Of a stretch of 64,000 nucleotides of DNA, positions 18,695-27,582 are shown piece after piece. Position numbers and translations under genes: made by a program. The first letter of the stretch is position 1. Each line of letters begins with the position of its first letter. The DNA comes from Arthrobacter sp. PAMC 25486 (GTDB lineage Bacteria; Actinomycetota; Actinomycetes; Actinomycetales; Micrococcaceae), in NCBI RefSeq assembly GCF_000785535.1, contig NZ_CP007595.1, positions 1,860,001 through 1,924,000 of the forward strand, written 5' to 3'. Below the pieces are notes generated by a model. It was given only the letters and a program-made list of their open reading frames with translations, had not been told where the DNA came from and did not search any database.

Positions 18695-19918
18695 TTAAGA
18701 ACCACCTTGCACGGAATCGACCGGGGCGGAATCGACCGGGGCAGCAGCGACTGCGCCCGCGGGCAGCCCGACGGTGCTGCCGGTTTCGGCGATGACCGGT
18801 TTTTCGCCGCGGAAGTTCGCGCAGCAGCCGGGGTTGCACACATCAAACCAGGGCCCGAGCTTCGTCATGGCGGGGCGCTCGGCGATGTGGTTTTCAATGG
18901 TGCGTTCGCAGATCAGGTCCACCAGCCCGGCAACAAACTTTTGGTGGGTGCCGGGCGTGGGGGCGCGGTCGAAGGCCAGGCCCAGCTCGGCGCATGTTTC
19001 TGCGGCTTCGGTATCGAGGTCCCAGCGGACCTCCATGTGGTCGCTGACAAAGCCCAAGGGGACAACAACAACGCCCTTGGTGCCGGCAGCGGCCTTCTCG
19101 GCCAGGGCATCGTTGATGTCCGGCTCCAGCCACGGCACATGCGGAGCACCCGAACGGGACTGGTAAACCAGTGACCATTCCTGCGACGGGTCGACCCGGG
19201 CCATGATGGCCTCGGCTGCGGCCAGGTGCTGCGCCACGTAGGCCGAATTCTCGGCGAATTCTCGTAGTTCCAGCTCGGAGTTGCCCGAGGCCTCGGCATC
19301 CCGGATGGGGATGGAGTGCGTGGCAAACATGACGTGCACGGGGGCGTCCGGGGTGCCGGCGGCGGCCAGCGCAGCCCGGACGCGGTCCAGGGAGGCGGCC
19401 GTGCCTTCGATAAAGGGCTCAACAAAACCGGGGTGGTCGAAGTACTGGCGCACCTTGTCCACGGCCAGCTTTCCGTCCAGGCCGGTCTCGGTCAAGGCCA
19501 TGCCGATGTCCTCGCGGTACTGGCGGCAGCTGGAGTATGAGGAGTAGGCGCTCGTGGTGACCATCAAGAGTCGGCGGTGACCGGCGTCGTACGCATCCGC
19601 CAAAACAGCGGGGATGTAGGGATCCCAGTTCCGGTTCCCCCACAGCACGGGCAACGCAATGTCGCGGGCGGCCAGTTCGGCCTCCAGGGCGGCTTTGAGT
19701 GCGCGGTTCTGGGCGTTGATGGGGCTGATGCCCCCGTTGGCGCGGTAGTGGTGGCTAACTTCTTCGAGGCGCTCGTCAGGGATGCCGCGGCCGCGCGTGA
19801 CGTTGCGCAGGAACGGCAGGACATCATCCTGACCCTCGGGCCCACCGAAGGAGGCGAGCAGCACCGCGTCATAGCGGGCAGGGCTGGCAGGCGTTGCTGC
19901 ACGAAGGTCCGCGGTCAT
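18695..19918 (-). CDS. hemH: Ferrochelatase (coproporphyrin III type)
   Basis: It inserts ferrous iron into coproporphyrin III, which HemQ then decarboxylates; the presence of hemQ next door implies that substrate. The protein is 407 residues from the ATG at 19918, which overlaps the hemQ stop. Markers are LLASFGGPEGQDDVLPFL, SHHYRANGGISPINAQN, the active-site histidine in FATHSIPIRD and a cysteine cluster CNPGCCANFRG near the C-terminus. Such cysteines fit the [2Fe-2S] cluster known in several actinobacterial ferrochelatases. A Pro/Ala-rich tail follows. Confidence 0.95.
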   Translation of the reverse strand: MTADLRAATPASPARYDAVLLASFGGPEGQDDVLPFLRNVTRGRGIPDERLEEVSHHYRANGGISPINAQNRALKAALEAELAARDIALPVLWGNRNWDPYIPAVLADAYDAGHRRLLMVTTSAYSSYSSCRQYREDIGMALTETGLDGKLAVDKVRQYFDHPGFVEPFIEGTAASLDRVRAALAAAGTPDAPVHVMFATHSIPIRDAEASGNSELELREFAENSAYVAQHLAAAEAIMARVDPSQEWSLVYQSRSGAPHVPWLEPDINDALAEKAAAGTKGVVVVPLGFVSDHMEVRWDLDTEAAETCAELGLAFDRAPTPGTHQKFVAGLVDLICERTIENHIAERPAMTKLGPWFDVCNPGCCANFRGEKPVIAETGSTVGLPAGAVAAAPVDSAPVDSVQGGS

Positions 19919-20610
19919 CGGAGCACCTCGGCAACCTCGGCGGCGTCGATACGGCGCCCGGTGTAGAACGGTGTTTCCTCGCGCACGTGCAGGCGGGCGT
20001 CCGAGTAGCGCAGGCTGCGCATCATGTCGACCAAGTCGATGAGGTTGTCGGCCTCCAGTCCCAGCAGCCATTCCCAGTCGCCCAGGGCGAACGCGGAGAT
20101 GGTGTTGGCCTGCACCTGCGGGTATTCCCGGCCCAGCATGCCATGTTCGCGCAGCATGCGGGAGCGCTCCTCGGCAGGCAGGATGTACCAGTCGTAGGAG
20201 CGCACGAACGGGTAGACGCAAACCCAGCCCTTCGGCGCGTTGGGGCCCATGTAGGCCGGGGCATGACTCTTGGCGAACTCGGCCTCGACGTGCACGCCCA
20301 TGGCGGACCAGGCGATCTCGGTGGCCGCGAACAGTTCAGTGCGGCGGATGCTGCGCACGGCCCGCTGCAGGCCTTCGGCGTCGGCGCCCACGAGCCAGAG
20401 CATGATGTCCGCATCGTTGCGCATGGCCGAGACGTCGTAGCTGCCGCGCAGGGTGATGCTTTCGGCGGCCAGCTCGGCGACCAGCGTTTCAAACGCCGCT
20501 ACCGCCCCTTCCCCGCCGGCGAAGGATCCGGTGCGCTTGAAGACGGTCCAGAGGGTGAACGGCGTCTCGGCAGGAGTTTTAGTGACAGATTGTGCGTTTG
20601 TGTGGCTCAT
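19915..20610 (-). CDS. hemQ: HemQ, haem-dependent coproporphyrin-iron decarboxylase
   Basis: A member of the chlorite-dismutase family that converts iron-coproporphyrin III to haem b by two oxidative decarboxylations, the last step of the coproporphyrin-dependent pathway. It is 231 residues from the ATG at 20610 (MSHTNAQ); a longer upstream start is unlikely. Conserved stretches are YDVSAMRNDADIMLWLVG, SYDWYILPAEERSRML and EHGMLGREYPQV followed by FALGDWEWLLGLEAD, the last two being typical of actinobacterial HemQ. Its stop overlaps the hemH start. Confidence 0.95.
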   Translation of the reverse strand: MSHTNAQSVTKTPAETPFTLWTVFKRTGSFAGGEGAVAAFETLVAELAAESITLRGSYDVSAMRNDADIMLWLVGADAEGLQRAVRSIRRTELFAATEIAWSAMGVHVEAEFAKSHAPAYMGPNAPKGWVCVYPFVRSYDWYILPAEERSRMLREHGMLGREYPQVQANTISAFALGDWEWLLGLEADNLIDLVDMMRSLRYSDARLHVREETPFYTGRRIDAAEVAEVLR

Positions 20611-20684
20611 GGGTTCAAGTCTGCACCCAAACCGCACAAAAGCTAAAACCAGACTTCTCTACAAGGCGTAGAAAGTGAGGAAGA

Positions 20685-22220
20685 TTACACTTTCCTGGAG
20701 CGGTCGACGGCGGCCCGGACCGCCCGCCGGGTGCCGCTCACCACGGCCGCCAAGCCGTTCCCGCTCATCCAGCCGCCCGTCAGCACGAGTCCCGGAACCT
20801 TGGCCACCACGGATTGGAGCTGCGCCATCTTTGCCTGATGCCCGACGGCGGCGAACGGCAGTGCGCCCTTCCACCGGACAATGTCCGCACCCAGGAGGTC
20901 GGATTCGGTCACGGGAAGGCCCAGCAGCTTGCTGGCATCGGCCAGCGCCGTGGCGATGAGGTCGTCCTCCCGGGGCGTTGCAGGCGTGAGCCGGACGGCG
21001 TCCGAGGGCTTGACGCCGGCGCGGCCATACGAGAGCCGCAGCACGTGCGTGCCGGGGCCTGTGCCGTCCGCCAGCCAATCCCATTTTGCCGTCGCGTGGG
21101 TGAGCGCCTTGGCCTTGATGCCGGGAACATCGGGGGCCACGAGGATGCCGGTGCCGCGCGGTGCGGAGTCGAGTTCCGGCACGTCCACGACCAGCGTAAC
21201 CAGGCGAACGTCGGGGCCGGGGGCCGGGGTGAAGGGTTCCAGCTCCGGCAGCTCCGGGGTCAAAAGCGCCACGGCGGCGGGGCCGTCGGTGGCCATGACC
21301 AGCAGCTTGGCGGACTCGAAGCCGCGGTCTGTGCCATGCTCCCAGTCAACGATCCACGGGGAGGGGGCTCCGCCGTCGTACTTCTTGGGGGCAGGGGCCG
21401 CCTCGGCATCCGTGTCGCCGCGGTAGACAGCCTTGATTTGGTAGCCGGCATACATGGCCACCCCGGCCTCCCGCAGCGCGGCAACAAGCGCGGCGACCAG
21501 CGTGTGCATGCCGCCGGCCAGCCCGGCCACGGCGGACCCCGGCTGGGTACTGGCGGCCCGCTGCGCAGCCACGGCGGCGGCCAGTGAGCCGTGTTCGCGG
21601 ATGCCGGCGCGCAGTCCCGGCGCCACAGCGTCGACGTCGAGCTTCTCCGGATCGGCCGAATGCACGCCCGCAACTACCGGCGCCACGAGCCGCTCCAGCA
21701 CCCGCTTGCCCATGCGGGCACGGACCAGTTCTGCCACGCTGGAGACCTCTTCGGTGGTGCCGATGGTGACCGGCATCTTGGCGTCCAGGGCGGCCCGCAG
21801 CACGCCGGAAGCGCCCAATGCGGCACGCACCTCAGGGGCGTTCAGGTCCGAGGGGATGCCCAGAATACCGGTGCGCGGCAAGGGCACGGGGCCGTCGGGC
21901 AGCCACACCCAGGCGCCGGCCGGATTGGGGGTCACGATGCGCTCCGCCAAGCCCAGCTCGGCGGCAAGGTCGGCCACGGCCGTATTGCGGGTGGCGAACG
22001 ATTCCGCGCCGGAATCCAGCACCGTCCCGGCCACCTCGTGGCGGCCAACGCAGCCGCCCCACGTGCCGGAGGCCTCGTAGATGCTCACCTGGAATCCCGC
22101 AGCTTGCAGGTCCCTGGCCGCCAACAGCCCGGACACGCCGCCGCCCACCACGATCGCCTGCTGCGGCGAGGGGTGGCTCTGCGGCCGGTGGGCCTTGGCT
22201 GCGGTCTTTCGGTTTTCCAT
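20685..22220 (-). CDS. hemY: Coproporphyrinogen III oxidase (HemY/CgoX-type flavoprotein)
   Basis: This FAD enzyme oxidises coproporphyrinogen III to coproporphyrin III with oxygen, in the Gram-positive pathway. It is 511 residues. After about 20 basic residues comes the dinucleotide-binding motif AIVVGGGVSGLLAARDL, then YEASGTWGGCVGRHEVAG and DSGAESFATRN, all typical of protoporphyrinogen-oxidase-like flavoproteins; LTGGWMSGNGL near the C-terminus closes the FAD site. AAGGGG lies before the start, so it is leadered. It follows hemE after 52 bases. Confidence 0.94.
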   Translation of the reverse strand: MENRKTAAKAHRPQSHPSPQQAIVVGGGVSGLLAARDLQAAGFQVSIYEASGTWGGCVGRHEVAGTVLDSGAESFATRNTAVADLAAELGLAERIVTPNPAGAWVWLPDGPVPLPRTGILGIPSDLNAPEVRAALGASGVLRAALDAKMPVTIGTTEEVSSVAELVRARMGKRVLERLVAPVVAGVHSADPEKLDVDAVAPGLRAGIREHGSLAAAVAAQRAASTQPGSAVAGLAGGMHTLVAALVAALREAGVAMYAGYQIKAVYRGDTDAEAAPAPKKYDGGAPSPWIVDWEHGTDRGFESAKLLVMATDGPAAVALLTPELPELEPFTPAPGPDVRLVTLVVDVPELDSAPRGTGILVAPDVPGIKAKALTHATAKWDWLADGTGPGTHVLRLSYGRAGVKPSDAVRLTPATPREDDLIATALADASKLLGLPVTESDLLGADIVRWKGALPFAAVGHQAKMAQLQSVVAKVPGLVLTGGWMSGNGLAAVVSGTRRAVRAAVDRSRKV

Positions 22221-22272
22221 GGTGTCCCCTTACGGCTGGTGCAAGTTGGCGGTGGGCCTGGCGGTCGATGCG

Positions 22273-23328
22273 CTAGATCGAGTGGATCAGCTCAACGAGT
22301 CGAGTCAGGACGGCCGGGTCCGTTTCCGGCGGCACGCCATGTCCCAAGTTCACCACATGTGAGGGCGCCGCGGAGCCAGCCGCGACGACTTCGCGGACAT
22401 GTTGTTCCAGCACCTCCCACGGGGCACTGAGCAGCGCCGGGTCGATGTTGCCCTGCAGCGGCACCGTGCCGCCGAGCCGGCGGTTCGCCTCGTCCAGAGG
22501 GAGCCGGTAATCGACACCCATGACGTCAACGCCGACGTCGTACATGGCGCCGAGGAGTTCGCCGGTGCCGGTGCCGAAGTGGACCAGCGGCACGCCCAGG
22601 TCGCGGACATGGTCCAAGGCAATGACCGACGCCGGGGCCACAGATTTGGTGTAGTCGGCAAGGCTGAGGGACCCCGCCCAGGAGTCGAAGAGCTGGCCCG
22701 CGCTGGCGCCGGCCTCGATCTGGGCGCGCAGGAACTTCCCGGAGGCGTCCGCCGCCCAGCGCATGAGCTGCGTCCAGAGTTCGGGCTGGGCGTGCATCAT
22801 GGTGCGCGGGCCCATGTGGTCGCGGGACGGGCGGCCCTCAACCATGTACGCGGCCACAGTGAAGGGCGCACCTGCGAAGCCGATCAGCGGCGTGCTGCCT
22901 AGTTCCTGCACGGTCAGCGCCACGGCTTCGCGGATCGGGTCCAGGGACTCATCCGTCAGCTCGGGCAGGGCCGCGATGTCTTCGGCCGTGCGGATGGGCT
23001 TATCCAGGACCGGGCCGACGCCGGGGACGATGTCGACGCCCACCCCTGCCAGCTTGAGCGGGATGACGATGTCGGAGAAGAAGATGGCGGCGTCAACGTC
23101 GTGGCGGCGGACCGGCTGCAACGTGATTTCGGCGGCCATTTCCGGCTTGAGGCAGGATTCCAGCATGGTGGTGCCCACCCGCAATTCGCGGTATTCGGGC
23201 AGCGAGCGGCCTGCCTGGCGCATGAACCAGACGGGGCGGCGGCTGGGCTTGCCACCTCTGTAGGCGGTGATCAGCGGGGACTTTTCGGTGCGACCATCCA
23301 TCAACGGGTGGTTTGGGCTCAGTGTCAT
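22273..23328 (-). CDS. hemE: Uroporphyrinogen decarboxylase
   Basis: It removes four acetate carboxyls from uroporphyrinogen III to give coproporphyrinogen III. The chosen start, ATG at 23328 (MTLSPNHPLMDG), gives 351 residues, normal for the family; an upstream GTG would add 17 unusual residues. Active-site markers are RPVWFMRQAGRSLPEYRE, FFSDIVIPLKLAG and FAGAPFTVAAYMVEG. TATGGT six bases before the ATG suggests a leaderless transcript that starts the eight-gene leftward haem operon. Confidence 0.95.
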   Translation of the reverse strand: MTLSPNHPLMDGRTEKSPLITAYRGGKPSRRPVWFMRQAGRSLPEYRELRVGTTMLESCLKPEMAAEITLQPVRRHDVDAAIFFSDIVIPLKLAGVGVDIVPGVGPVLDKPIRTAEDIAALPELTDESLDPIREAVALTVQELGSTPLIGFAGAPFTVAAYMVEGRPSRDHMGPRTMMHAQPELWTQLMRWAADASGKFLRAQIEAGASAGQLFDSWAGSLSLADYTKSVAPASVIALDHVRDLGVPLVHFGTGTGELLGAMYDVGVDVMGVDYRLPLDEANRRLGGTVPLQGNIDPALLSAPWEVLEQHVREVVAAGSAAPSHVVNLGHGVPPETDPAVLTRLVELIHSI

Positions 23329-23492
23329 GGCACCACCATACAGAGCGAATCTGGGCATATTTTGTGCACAAGTTGTCACCGCAGGAGGGCGCCGCCCTGC
23401 GGCCCGCCGTAAGCAGCATCACACATGCTTGGTGACGCTTTTGAACTTCCTGTGCATAAACCATCAGGTTGGGGGTCTACCATGTTGAAATT
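23329..23492. promoter_or_regulatory. Divergent hemE / hemA control region
   Basis: On the minus strand TATGGT (23340-23335) stands six bases before the hemE ATG. Between the genes is a perfect 10-base palindrome, TTGTGCACAA at 23362-23371, followed by a half-related GTTGTCAC. For hemA a possible -35 TTGAAC near 23441 and an AT-rich CATAAACC near 23456 are weak. The palindrome could bind a haem or redox regulator common to both directions. Confidence 0.4.
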
Positions 23493-24863
23493 GTGGTTCT
23501 CTTTTCTCTCGTTGCCTCGCACACCGCCCTTGACCTGGAAACCGTTGCCCGCCTTAGCGCCGGGGCCGCGGCTGTCAGTGCTGAGCTTGTTGCCGGCCAA
23601 AATGCCGTGGCCGGCCTTGTGACCTTGGCAACCTGTAACCGCTACGAGCTTTATGTCCATGCCCGTAGCGGTGAAGAGCTTGAAGCAGCACGCAGCTCGG
23701 CGATCGAAGCGGTCAGCAGGCATTCCGGCCTGGCCGAATCCCAGGTTTCCCAGGCCCTGACCACGCTGCACGCCGACGCGGTTCCGCGCCATCTTTTTGC
23801 CGTCAGCACGGGGCTCGAATCGGCCGTTGTGGGTGAGCGGGAAATCGCCGGCCAGGTGCGCCGCGCGCTCAGCACAGCCCAGGACCAGGGCGTCACCACG
23901 CCTTCACTTGTCAGGCTGTTCCAGGCCGCCGCCAAAACCGCCAAGGACGTGGGTTCCCAAACGGCACTGGGGCGCCGCGGCATGTCGATCGTCTCCGTGG
24001 CTCTTGACCTCGCCACCGACCTTCACAACGTTCCCTCACCTTCCGGGGCACTTCCCCCCAACATTGCCTCAACTGCCGGGGCTTTCCGCCAACTGGTCGG
24101 CAAGTCGGCTGTCCTGTTTGGCACCGGCGCTTATGCCGGTGCTGCCATGGCACAACTCATGGAGCGCGGCTGTACTGACATCTCGGTGTTCTCATCTTCC
24201 GGCCGTGCTGACATCTTTGTGGCGTCCCGGGGCGGCACGGCACTCAACGACGACACCCTGGCGCAGGCCCTGGCCAACGCCTCCCTGCTGGTGGGCTGCA
24301 GCGGATCGGACCATCAAGTCTCCAAGTCGGATTTGGCACCGCTGCGCCATGACGGTTCACCCCAACTCACGGTCATCGATCTGGCGCTGAGCCACGACTT
24401 TGCCCCGGACGTTGCCGAGCTGCCCGGCGTCGAACTGTTGACCTTGGAAACTGTCCGCCAGGCAGCCCCCGCCGAACAGGAAGCGACCCTGGTTCAAGCC
24501 TCGGCGCTGGTCGCCGAGGCCACGGACAACTTTGAGCAGTCGCAAAACTCCCGCTCCCTGGACCATGCCATCGTGGCCCTGCGCCGACACACCATGGCCG
24601 TGCTCGACGACGAACTTGCCAAGGTTCGCAAGCAGCACGGCTGCTCCGCTGCCACAGCCGAGGTGGAGTTCGCCATGCGCCGCATGGTCAAGCAGCTCCT
24701 GCATGTGCCCACCGTCAGGGCCAAGGAATTGGCCGCGGCCGGCGACGCGGAAAGCTATGTGGCCGCACTGGACGTCCTCTACGGATTGAAGCTGTCCGCC
24801 GACACCATCGGCACGGCTGTGGCCGCCGCCGGAACGGCATCGGACACCGAAGCCAGCGCCTGA
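23493..24863 (+). CDS. hemA: Glutamyl-tRNA reductase
   Basis: It reduces glutamyl-tRNA to glutamate-1-semialdehyde, the committed haem step. I use the GTG at 23493, giving [18 protein letters not shown], the usual actinobacterial N-terminus; a TTG 24 bases upstream is in frame. The protein is 456 residues with the catalytic cysteine in [12 protein letters not shown] (Cys48), the NADPH domain ([18 protein letters not shown]) and [15 protein letters not shown]. It diverges from the rest of the haem genes, so both arms can be controlled from the 164-base gap. Confidence 0.94.
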   Translation: MVLFSLVASHTALDLETVARLSAGAAAVSAELVAGQNAVAGLVTLATCNRYELYVHARSGEELEAARSSAIEAVSRHSGLAESQVSQALTTLHADAVPRHLFAVSTGLESAVVGEREIAGQVRRALSTAQDQGVTTPSLVRLFQAAAKTAKDVGSQTALGRRGMSIVSVALDLATDLHNVPSPSGALPPNIASTAGAFRQLVGKSAVLFGTGAYAGAAMAQLMERGCTDISVFSSSGRADIFVASRGGTALNDDTLAQALANASLLVGCSGSDHQVSKSDLAPLRHDGSPQLTVIDLALSHDFAPDVAELPGVELLTLETVRQAAPAEQEATLVQASALVAEATDNFEQSQNSRSLDHAIVALRRHTMAVLDDELAKVRKQHGCSAATAEVEFAMRRMVKQLLHVPTVRAKELAAAGDAESYVAALDVLYGLKLSADTIGTAVAAAGTASDTEASA

Positions 24864-24884
24864 GCTGCCAGGTTCGCCCGCCCA

Positions 24885-24915
24885 CCCGGCCCTGCACACC
24901 CACACTCCGGCCGGG
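24885..24915. terminator. Hairpin between convergent hemA and SDR genes
   Basis: CCCGGCC at 24885-24891 pairs with GGCCGGG at 24909-24915 across a 17-base loop in the 58-base gap between two converging genes. It has no T-run and could serve both directions. Confidence 0.35.
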
Positions 24916-24921
24916 CTGGAC

Positions 24922-25908
24922 TCAGCCGAACGCGTTAACGCCGGTCAGTTCCGCCGAAAGGTCCCACAGCCTCCGCGCACTGTCAGGATCGACGGCGTGC
25001 GCATCCACTCCGGCAATGCGGGCCAGCTCCGAGGCGGGGTCCGTGGGTGCGGCAATGTCGCAGTCCTCGCAGTACACGCCTCCGCGACCGTCGAGCAGCG
25101 GCGAGGTCGCAGCCCACACGGAGGTCGCGGCACCCTGCTCGGGAGTCTTGAAACCCTTGCGCACTGTTCCGGCGGAGTCCATCCAGCCGGCAGCCATCAT
25201 TTCTTCCTGGGTCAGGTGGCGCTGCAGCCCCGTCATGATGCCGCCCGGGTTCACGGCAAAGGCCCGCACCCCGTCCCCGGCCCCGCGCGCATCCAGCTCC
25301 ACGGCGAACAGGCTGTTGGCTGTTTTCGCCTGTCCGTACGCCTCCCATTTGTCGTACCCCCTTAAGAACTGGGGGTCGTCAAAGTGGATGCCGGAGCGTT
25401 TGTGCCCCGTGGATGAGAGCGAAACCACGCGCGCCCCGCCGTCGGACAGCAGCGGCCACAGCTCGTTCGTGAGGGTGAAATGGCCCAGGTGGTTCGTGGC
25501 GAATTGAGCCTCCCAGCCGGGCCCCACCCGCGTTTCCGGGCAGGCCATGATGGCGGCATTGTTGATAAGAATGTCCAGCCGCTGCCCCGCATCGAGGTAG
25601 CCCGCGGCGAACCTTTTCACGCTCTCCTGAGAACCCAAGTCCATCTCAAAAACCGCCACACCGCCGAGGTCGGCCGCCGCCAGCACCCCGCGCGCATGAT
25701 CCGCGCGCCGCGCCGGCACGGTGACACTGACGCCTGCTCCGGCCAGGGCGCGCACCGTCTCCAGCCCCAGCCCCGAATAACCGCCCGTCACAATGGCCGC
25801 GCACCCGGAAAGGTCCATGCCCTCAACCACGGAGCCCGCCGCGGTGTCATGGCCAAACCCCGAATCAATGGGCTTTTGCGGGGTTGGCTGAATGTCCACA
25901 CGTCTCAT
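24922..25908 (-). CDS. Short-chain dehydrogenase/reductase
   Basis: This 328-residue NAD(P)-dependent oxidoreductase has the cofactor motif VTGGYSGLGLETVRAL (TGxxxGxG form), the structural LINNAAIM, a serine in VVSLSSTGHK and the catalytic YGQAK near residue 200. The longer loop between the serine and the tyrosine resembles the retinol-dehydrogenase or WW-domain-oxidoreductase-like subgroup. The N-terminal 30 residues precede the Rossmann fold and show no signal. Substrate unknown; no obvious pathway partner is adjacent. Confidence 0.85.
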   Translation of the reverse strand: MRRVDIQPTPQKPIDSGFGHDTAAGSVVEGMDLSGCAAIVTGGYSGLGLETVRALAGAGVSVTVPARRADHARGVLAAADLGGVAVFEMDLGSQESVKRFAAGYLDAGQRLDILINNAAIMACPETRVGPGWEAQFATNHLGHFTLTNELWPLLSDGGARVVSLSSTGHKRSGIHFDDPQFLRGYDKWEAYGQAKTANSLFAVELDARGAGDGVRAFAVNPGGIMTGLQRHLTQEEMMAAGWMDSAGTVRKGFKTPEQGAATSVWAATSPLLDGRGGVYCEDCDIAAPTDPASELARIAGVDAHAVDPDSARRLWDLSAELTGVNAFG

Positions 25909-25968
25909 GATGCGCCTCTTCTTTAAGTGCCGGTCCCTCCATGGCGCGAGGGAGCCCTTGTGCGCAAT

Positions 25969-27171
25969 TTACTCCTGCGCGCCGCGTTTGTCTCGAGTGG
26001 CCCAGGCATCAATACCCCCTGCGAGATGCACGACGTCGGCAAACCCGGCCGCGCGCAGGCTCGCCAAGGCCTGGGCCGAGCGGGTGCCCGCCTTGCAATG
26101 CAGTATTAAGGGAACCCCGTGGGGCAGAAGTCCCAGCGCGGAACCTTCACGGATCCCTCCCAAGGGAATCAGCACGGAACCAGGAATCTTGGAGATCTCG
26201 AATTCCACCGGCTCGCGCACATCCACCAGCACAAAGCTGTCCTCACCAGCCTCTCGGCGGGCCAGGCGGGAGGCGAGCTCATCCGCGGAGATGAGATCGC
26301 CGTCGTTCTCGGAAGAAGGCGGGAATATCCCGCAGAACACCTCATAGTCGATGAGCTCGGTGATGGGCGGCGCGGCGGGGTCCTTGGCGATGCGGATTTC
26401 GCGCCAGCGGGAGGTGAGTGCGTCGAAGATCAGGAGCCGGCCCAGGAGTGTTTGGCCGATGCCGGTGATGAGTTTGACGGCCTCGGTGACCATCATGGCC
26501 CCGATCGAGGCGCACAGCATGCCGAATACGCCGCCTTCGGCGCAGGAGGGGACGGTGCCGGGGGCCGGCGGTTCGGGGTAGAGGTCGCGGTAATTGGGGC
26601 CGAACTTGTCCCAGAAGACGCTGACCTGGCCATCGAAGCGCAGGATGGAACCCCACACATAGGGCTTGCCCAGCAACGCCGCGGCGTCGTTGACGAGGTA
26701 GCGGGTGGCGAAGTTGTCTGCCCCGTCCAGGATGATGTCGTAGTCCTCGAACAGCGAGAGCGCGTTGGAGGAATCCAACCGGATCTGGTGCAGCACCACG
26801 TTGACGCCCGGGTTCAGTTCCAGGATGGAGTCGCGGGCGGATTCCAGCTTGGTGCGGCCAATGTCGGACACGCCGTGGATGACCTGGCGCTGCAGGTTGC
26901 TCAGTTCAACGCTGTCGTCGTCAATGATGCCAAGCGTGCCCACCCCGGCCGCGGCCAGGTACAGCAGGGCCGGGGAGCCCAACCCTCCGGCGCCGATGAC
27001 CAGCACTCGGGCGTTGCGCAGCCTGCGCTGGCCCTCCAAGCCAATTTCGGGGATCAGCGCGTGGCGGGAATACCGTTCCAGTTCCTCGGGGGCCAGGGGC
27101 GGGCCGGGCTCAACGAGGGGCGGCAGTGACTGGGGTGTGGCGGACTTCAAGGGCTGGATCAAGGAAACCAT
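25969..27171 (-). CDS. moeZ: MoeZ/MoeB-type adenylyltransferase with rhodanese domain
   Basis: It activates the C-terminal Gly-Gly of a ubiquitin-like sulphur carrier by adenylation and then loads sulphur. It is 400 residues: an E1-like ThiF domain with VIGAGGLGSPALLYLAAAG and DSVELSNLQRQVIH, then a rhodanese domain whose catalytic cysteine is in LHCKAGTRSAQAL. The CxxC zinc pair usual near the end of the ThiF domain is not apparent (the segment reads AKDPAAPPITEL). Partners could be ThiS of this window or MoaD and CysO homologues elsewhere. TAGATT seven bases before the ATG suggests a leaderless transcript. Confidence 0.9.
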   Translation of the reverse strand: MVSLIQPLKSATPQSLPPLVEPGPPLAPEELERYSRHALIPEIGLEGQRRLRNARVLVIGAGGLGSPALLYLAAAGVGTLGIIDDDSVELSNLQRQVIHGVSDIGRTKLESARDSILELNPGVNVVLHQIRLDSSNALSLFEDYDIILDGADNFATRYLVNDAAALLGKPYVWGSILRFDGQVSVFWDKFGPNYRDLYPEPPAPGTVPSCAEGGVFGMLCASIGAMMVTEAVKLITGIGQTLLGRLLIFDALTSRWREIRIAKDPAAPPITELIDYEVFCGIFPPSSENDGDLISADELASRLARREAGEDSFVLVDVREPVEFEISKIPGSVLIPLGGIREGSALGLLPHGVPLILHCKAGTRSAQALASLRAAGFADVVHLAGGIDAWATRDKRGAQE

Positions 27172-27582
27172 ACCTATAAATCTAGGGCGTGCCCGCTCAA
27201 GTGGCCAGTCCCTTGGTTGCTGCCCGGCGGTGCTGACGGCTCGGGAATAAAGACACCTCTGTCCCTGGGCGTTGAGTGCGGGTGTTGGCCCTCCGCGGAG
27301 GAGACCTTCGCCGGCGCAACGCCTGCCGAGCCCTGTGGGGAAGGTCTCATCGCAAGACGACCGTCTCCGAGTTGATGATTATCCGGGCATTGCCGGCCCC
27401 GGTGGCCCCAACCGCTTCAATGCCGGCACTTTGGATGAACTAAATGCCGTAATTTCACCCCTAAGCCTGCGATAGTTCTGATTTTGCTTCGCCATCCGCC
27501 ATTTGCAAGAATTTTGTGCGGTGCGCACTGTCTGAGTGCCCCGGAGGGACACGCCGAATTTATCAACGGGAACAGGAGCAAC
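27172..27582. other. 411-base gap between divergent moeZ and metN, with RNA-like structure
   Basis: No convincing gene is present; a 67-codon open frame at 27272-27475 resembles nothing I recognise. Near moeZ, TAGATT (27184-27179) is seven bases before the moeZ ATG on the minus strand. The middle is rich in inverted repeats (separate entry). Close to metN the DNA becomes AT-rich, with AGGAG just before the metN ATG at 27583. Confidence 0.55.
27268..27348 (+). promoter_or_regulatory. Candidate structured leader with alternative hairpins, upstream of metNIQ
   Basis: Two mutually exclusive stems can be drawn. One pairs GGCGTTG (27268-27274) with CAACGCC (27317-27323) and encloses the perfect palindrome CCTCCGCGGAGG (27290-27301). 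The other pairs GAGACCTTC (27301-27309) with GAAGGTCTC (27340-27348). The first arm of the second stem lies inside the first structure, the arrangement of a switching leader. I could not match it to a SAM-I, SAM-II, SAM-IV or T-box consensus, and the strand it acts on is inferred from metN. Confidence 0.35.

Noticed and set aside
27268..27400. SAM riboswitch or T-box upstream of metN
   Set aside because: I could not find GGCAACC-type core, the SAM-IV order of motifs or a T-box GGTGG element on either strand; kept only as an unassigned structured leader.
27272..27475. 67-codon open frame in the moeZ-metN gap
   Set aside because: No ribosome-binding site, no recognisable family, and it lies across the inverted repeats; probably chance.
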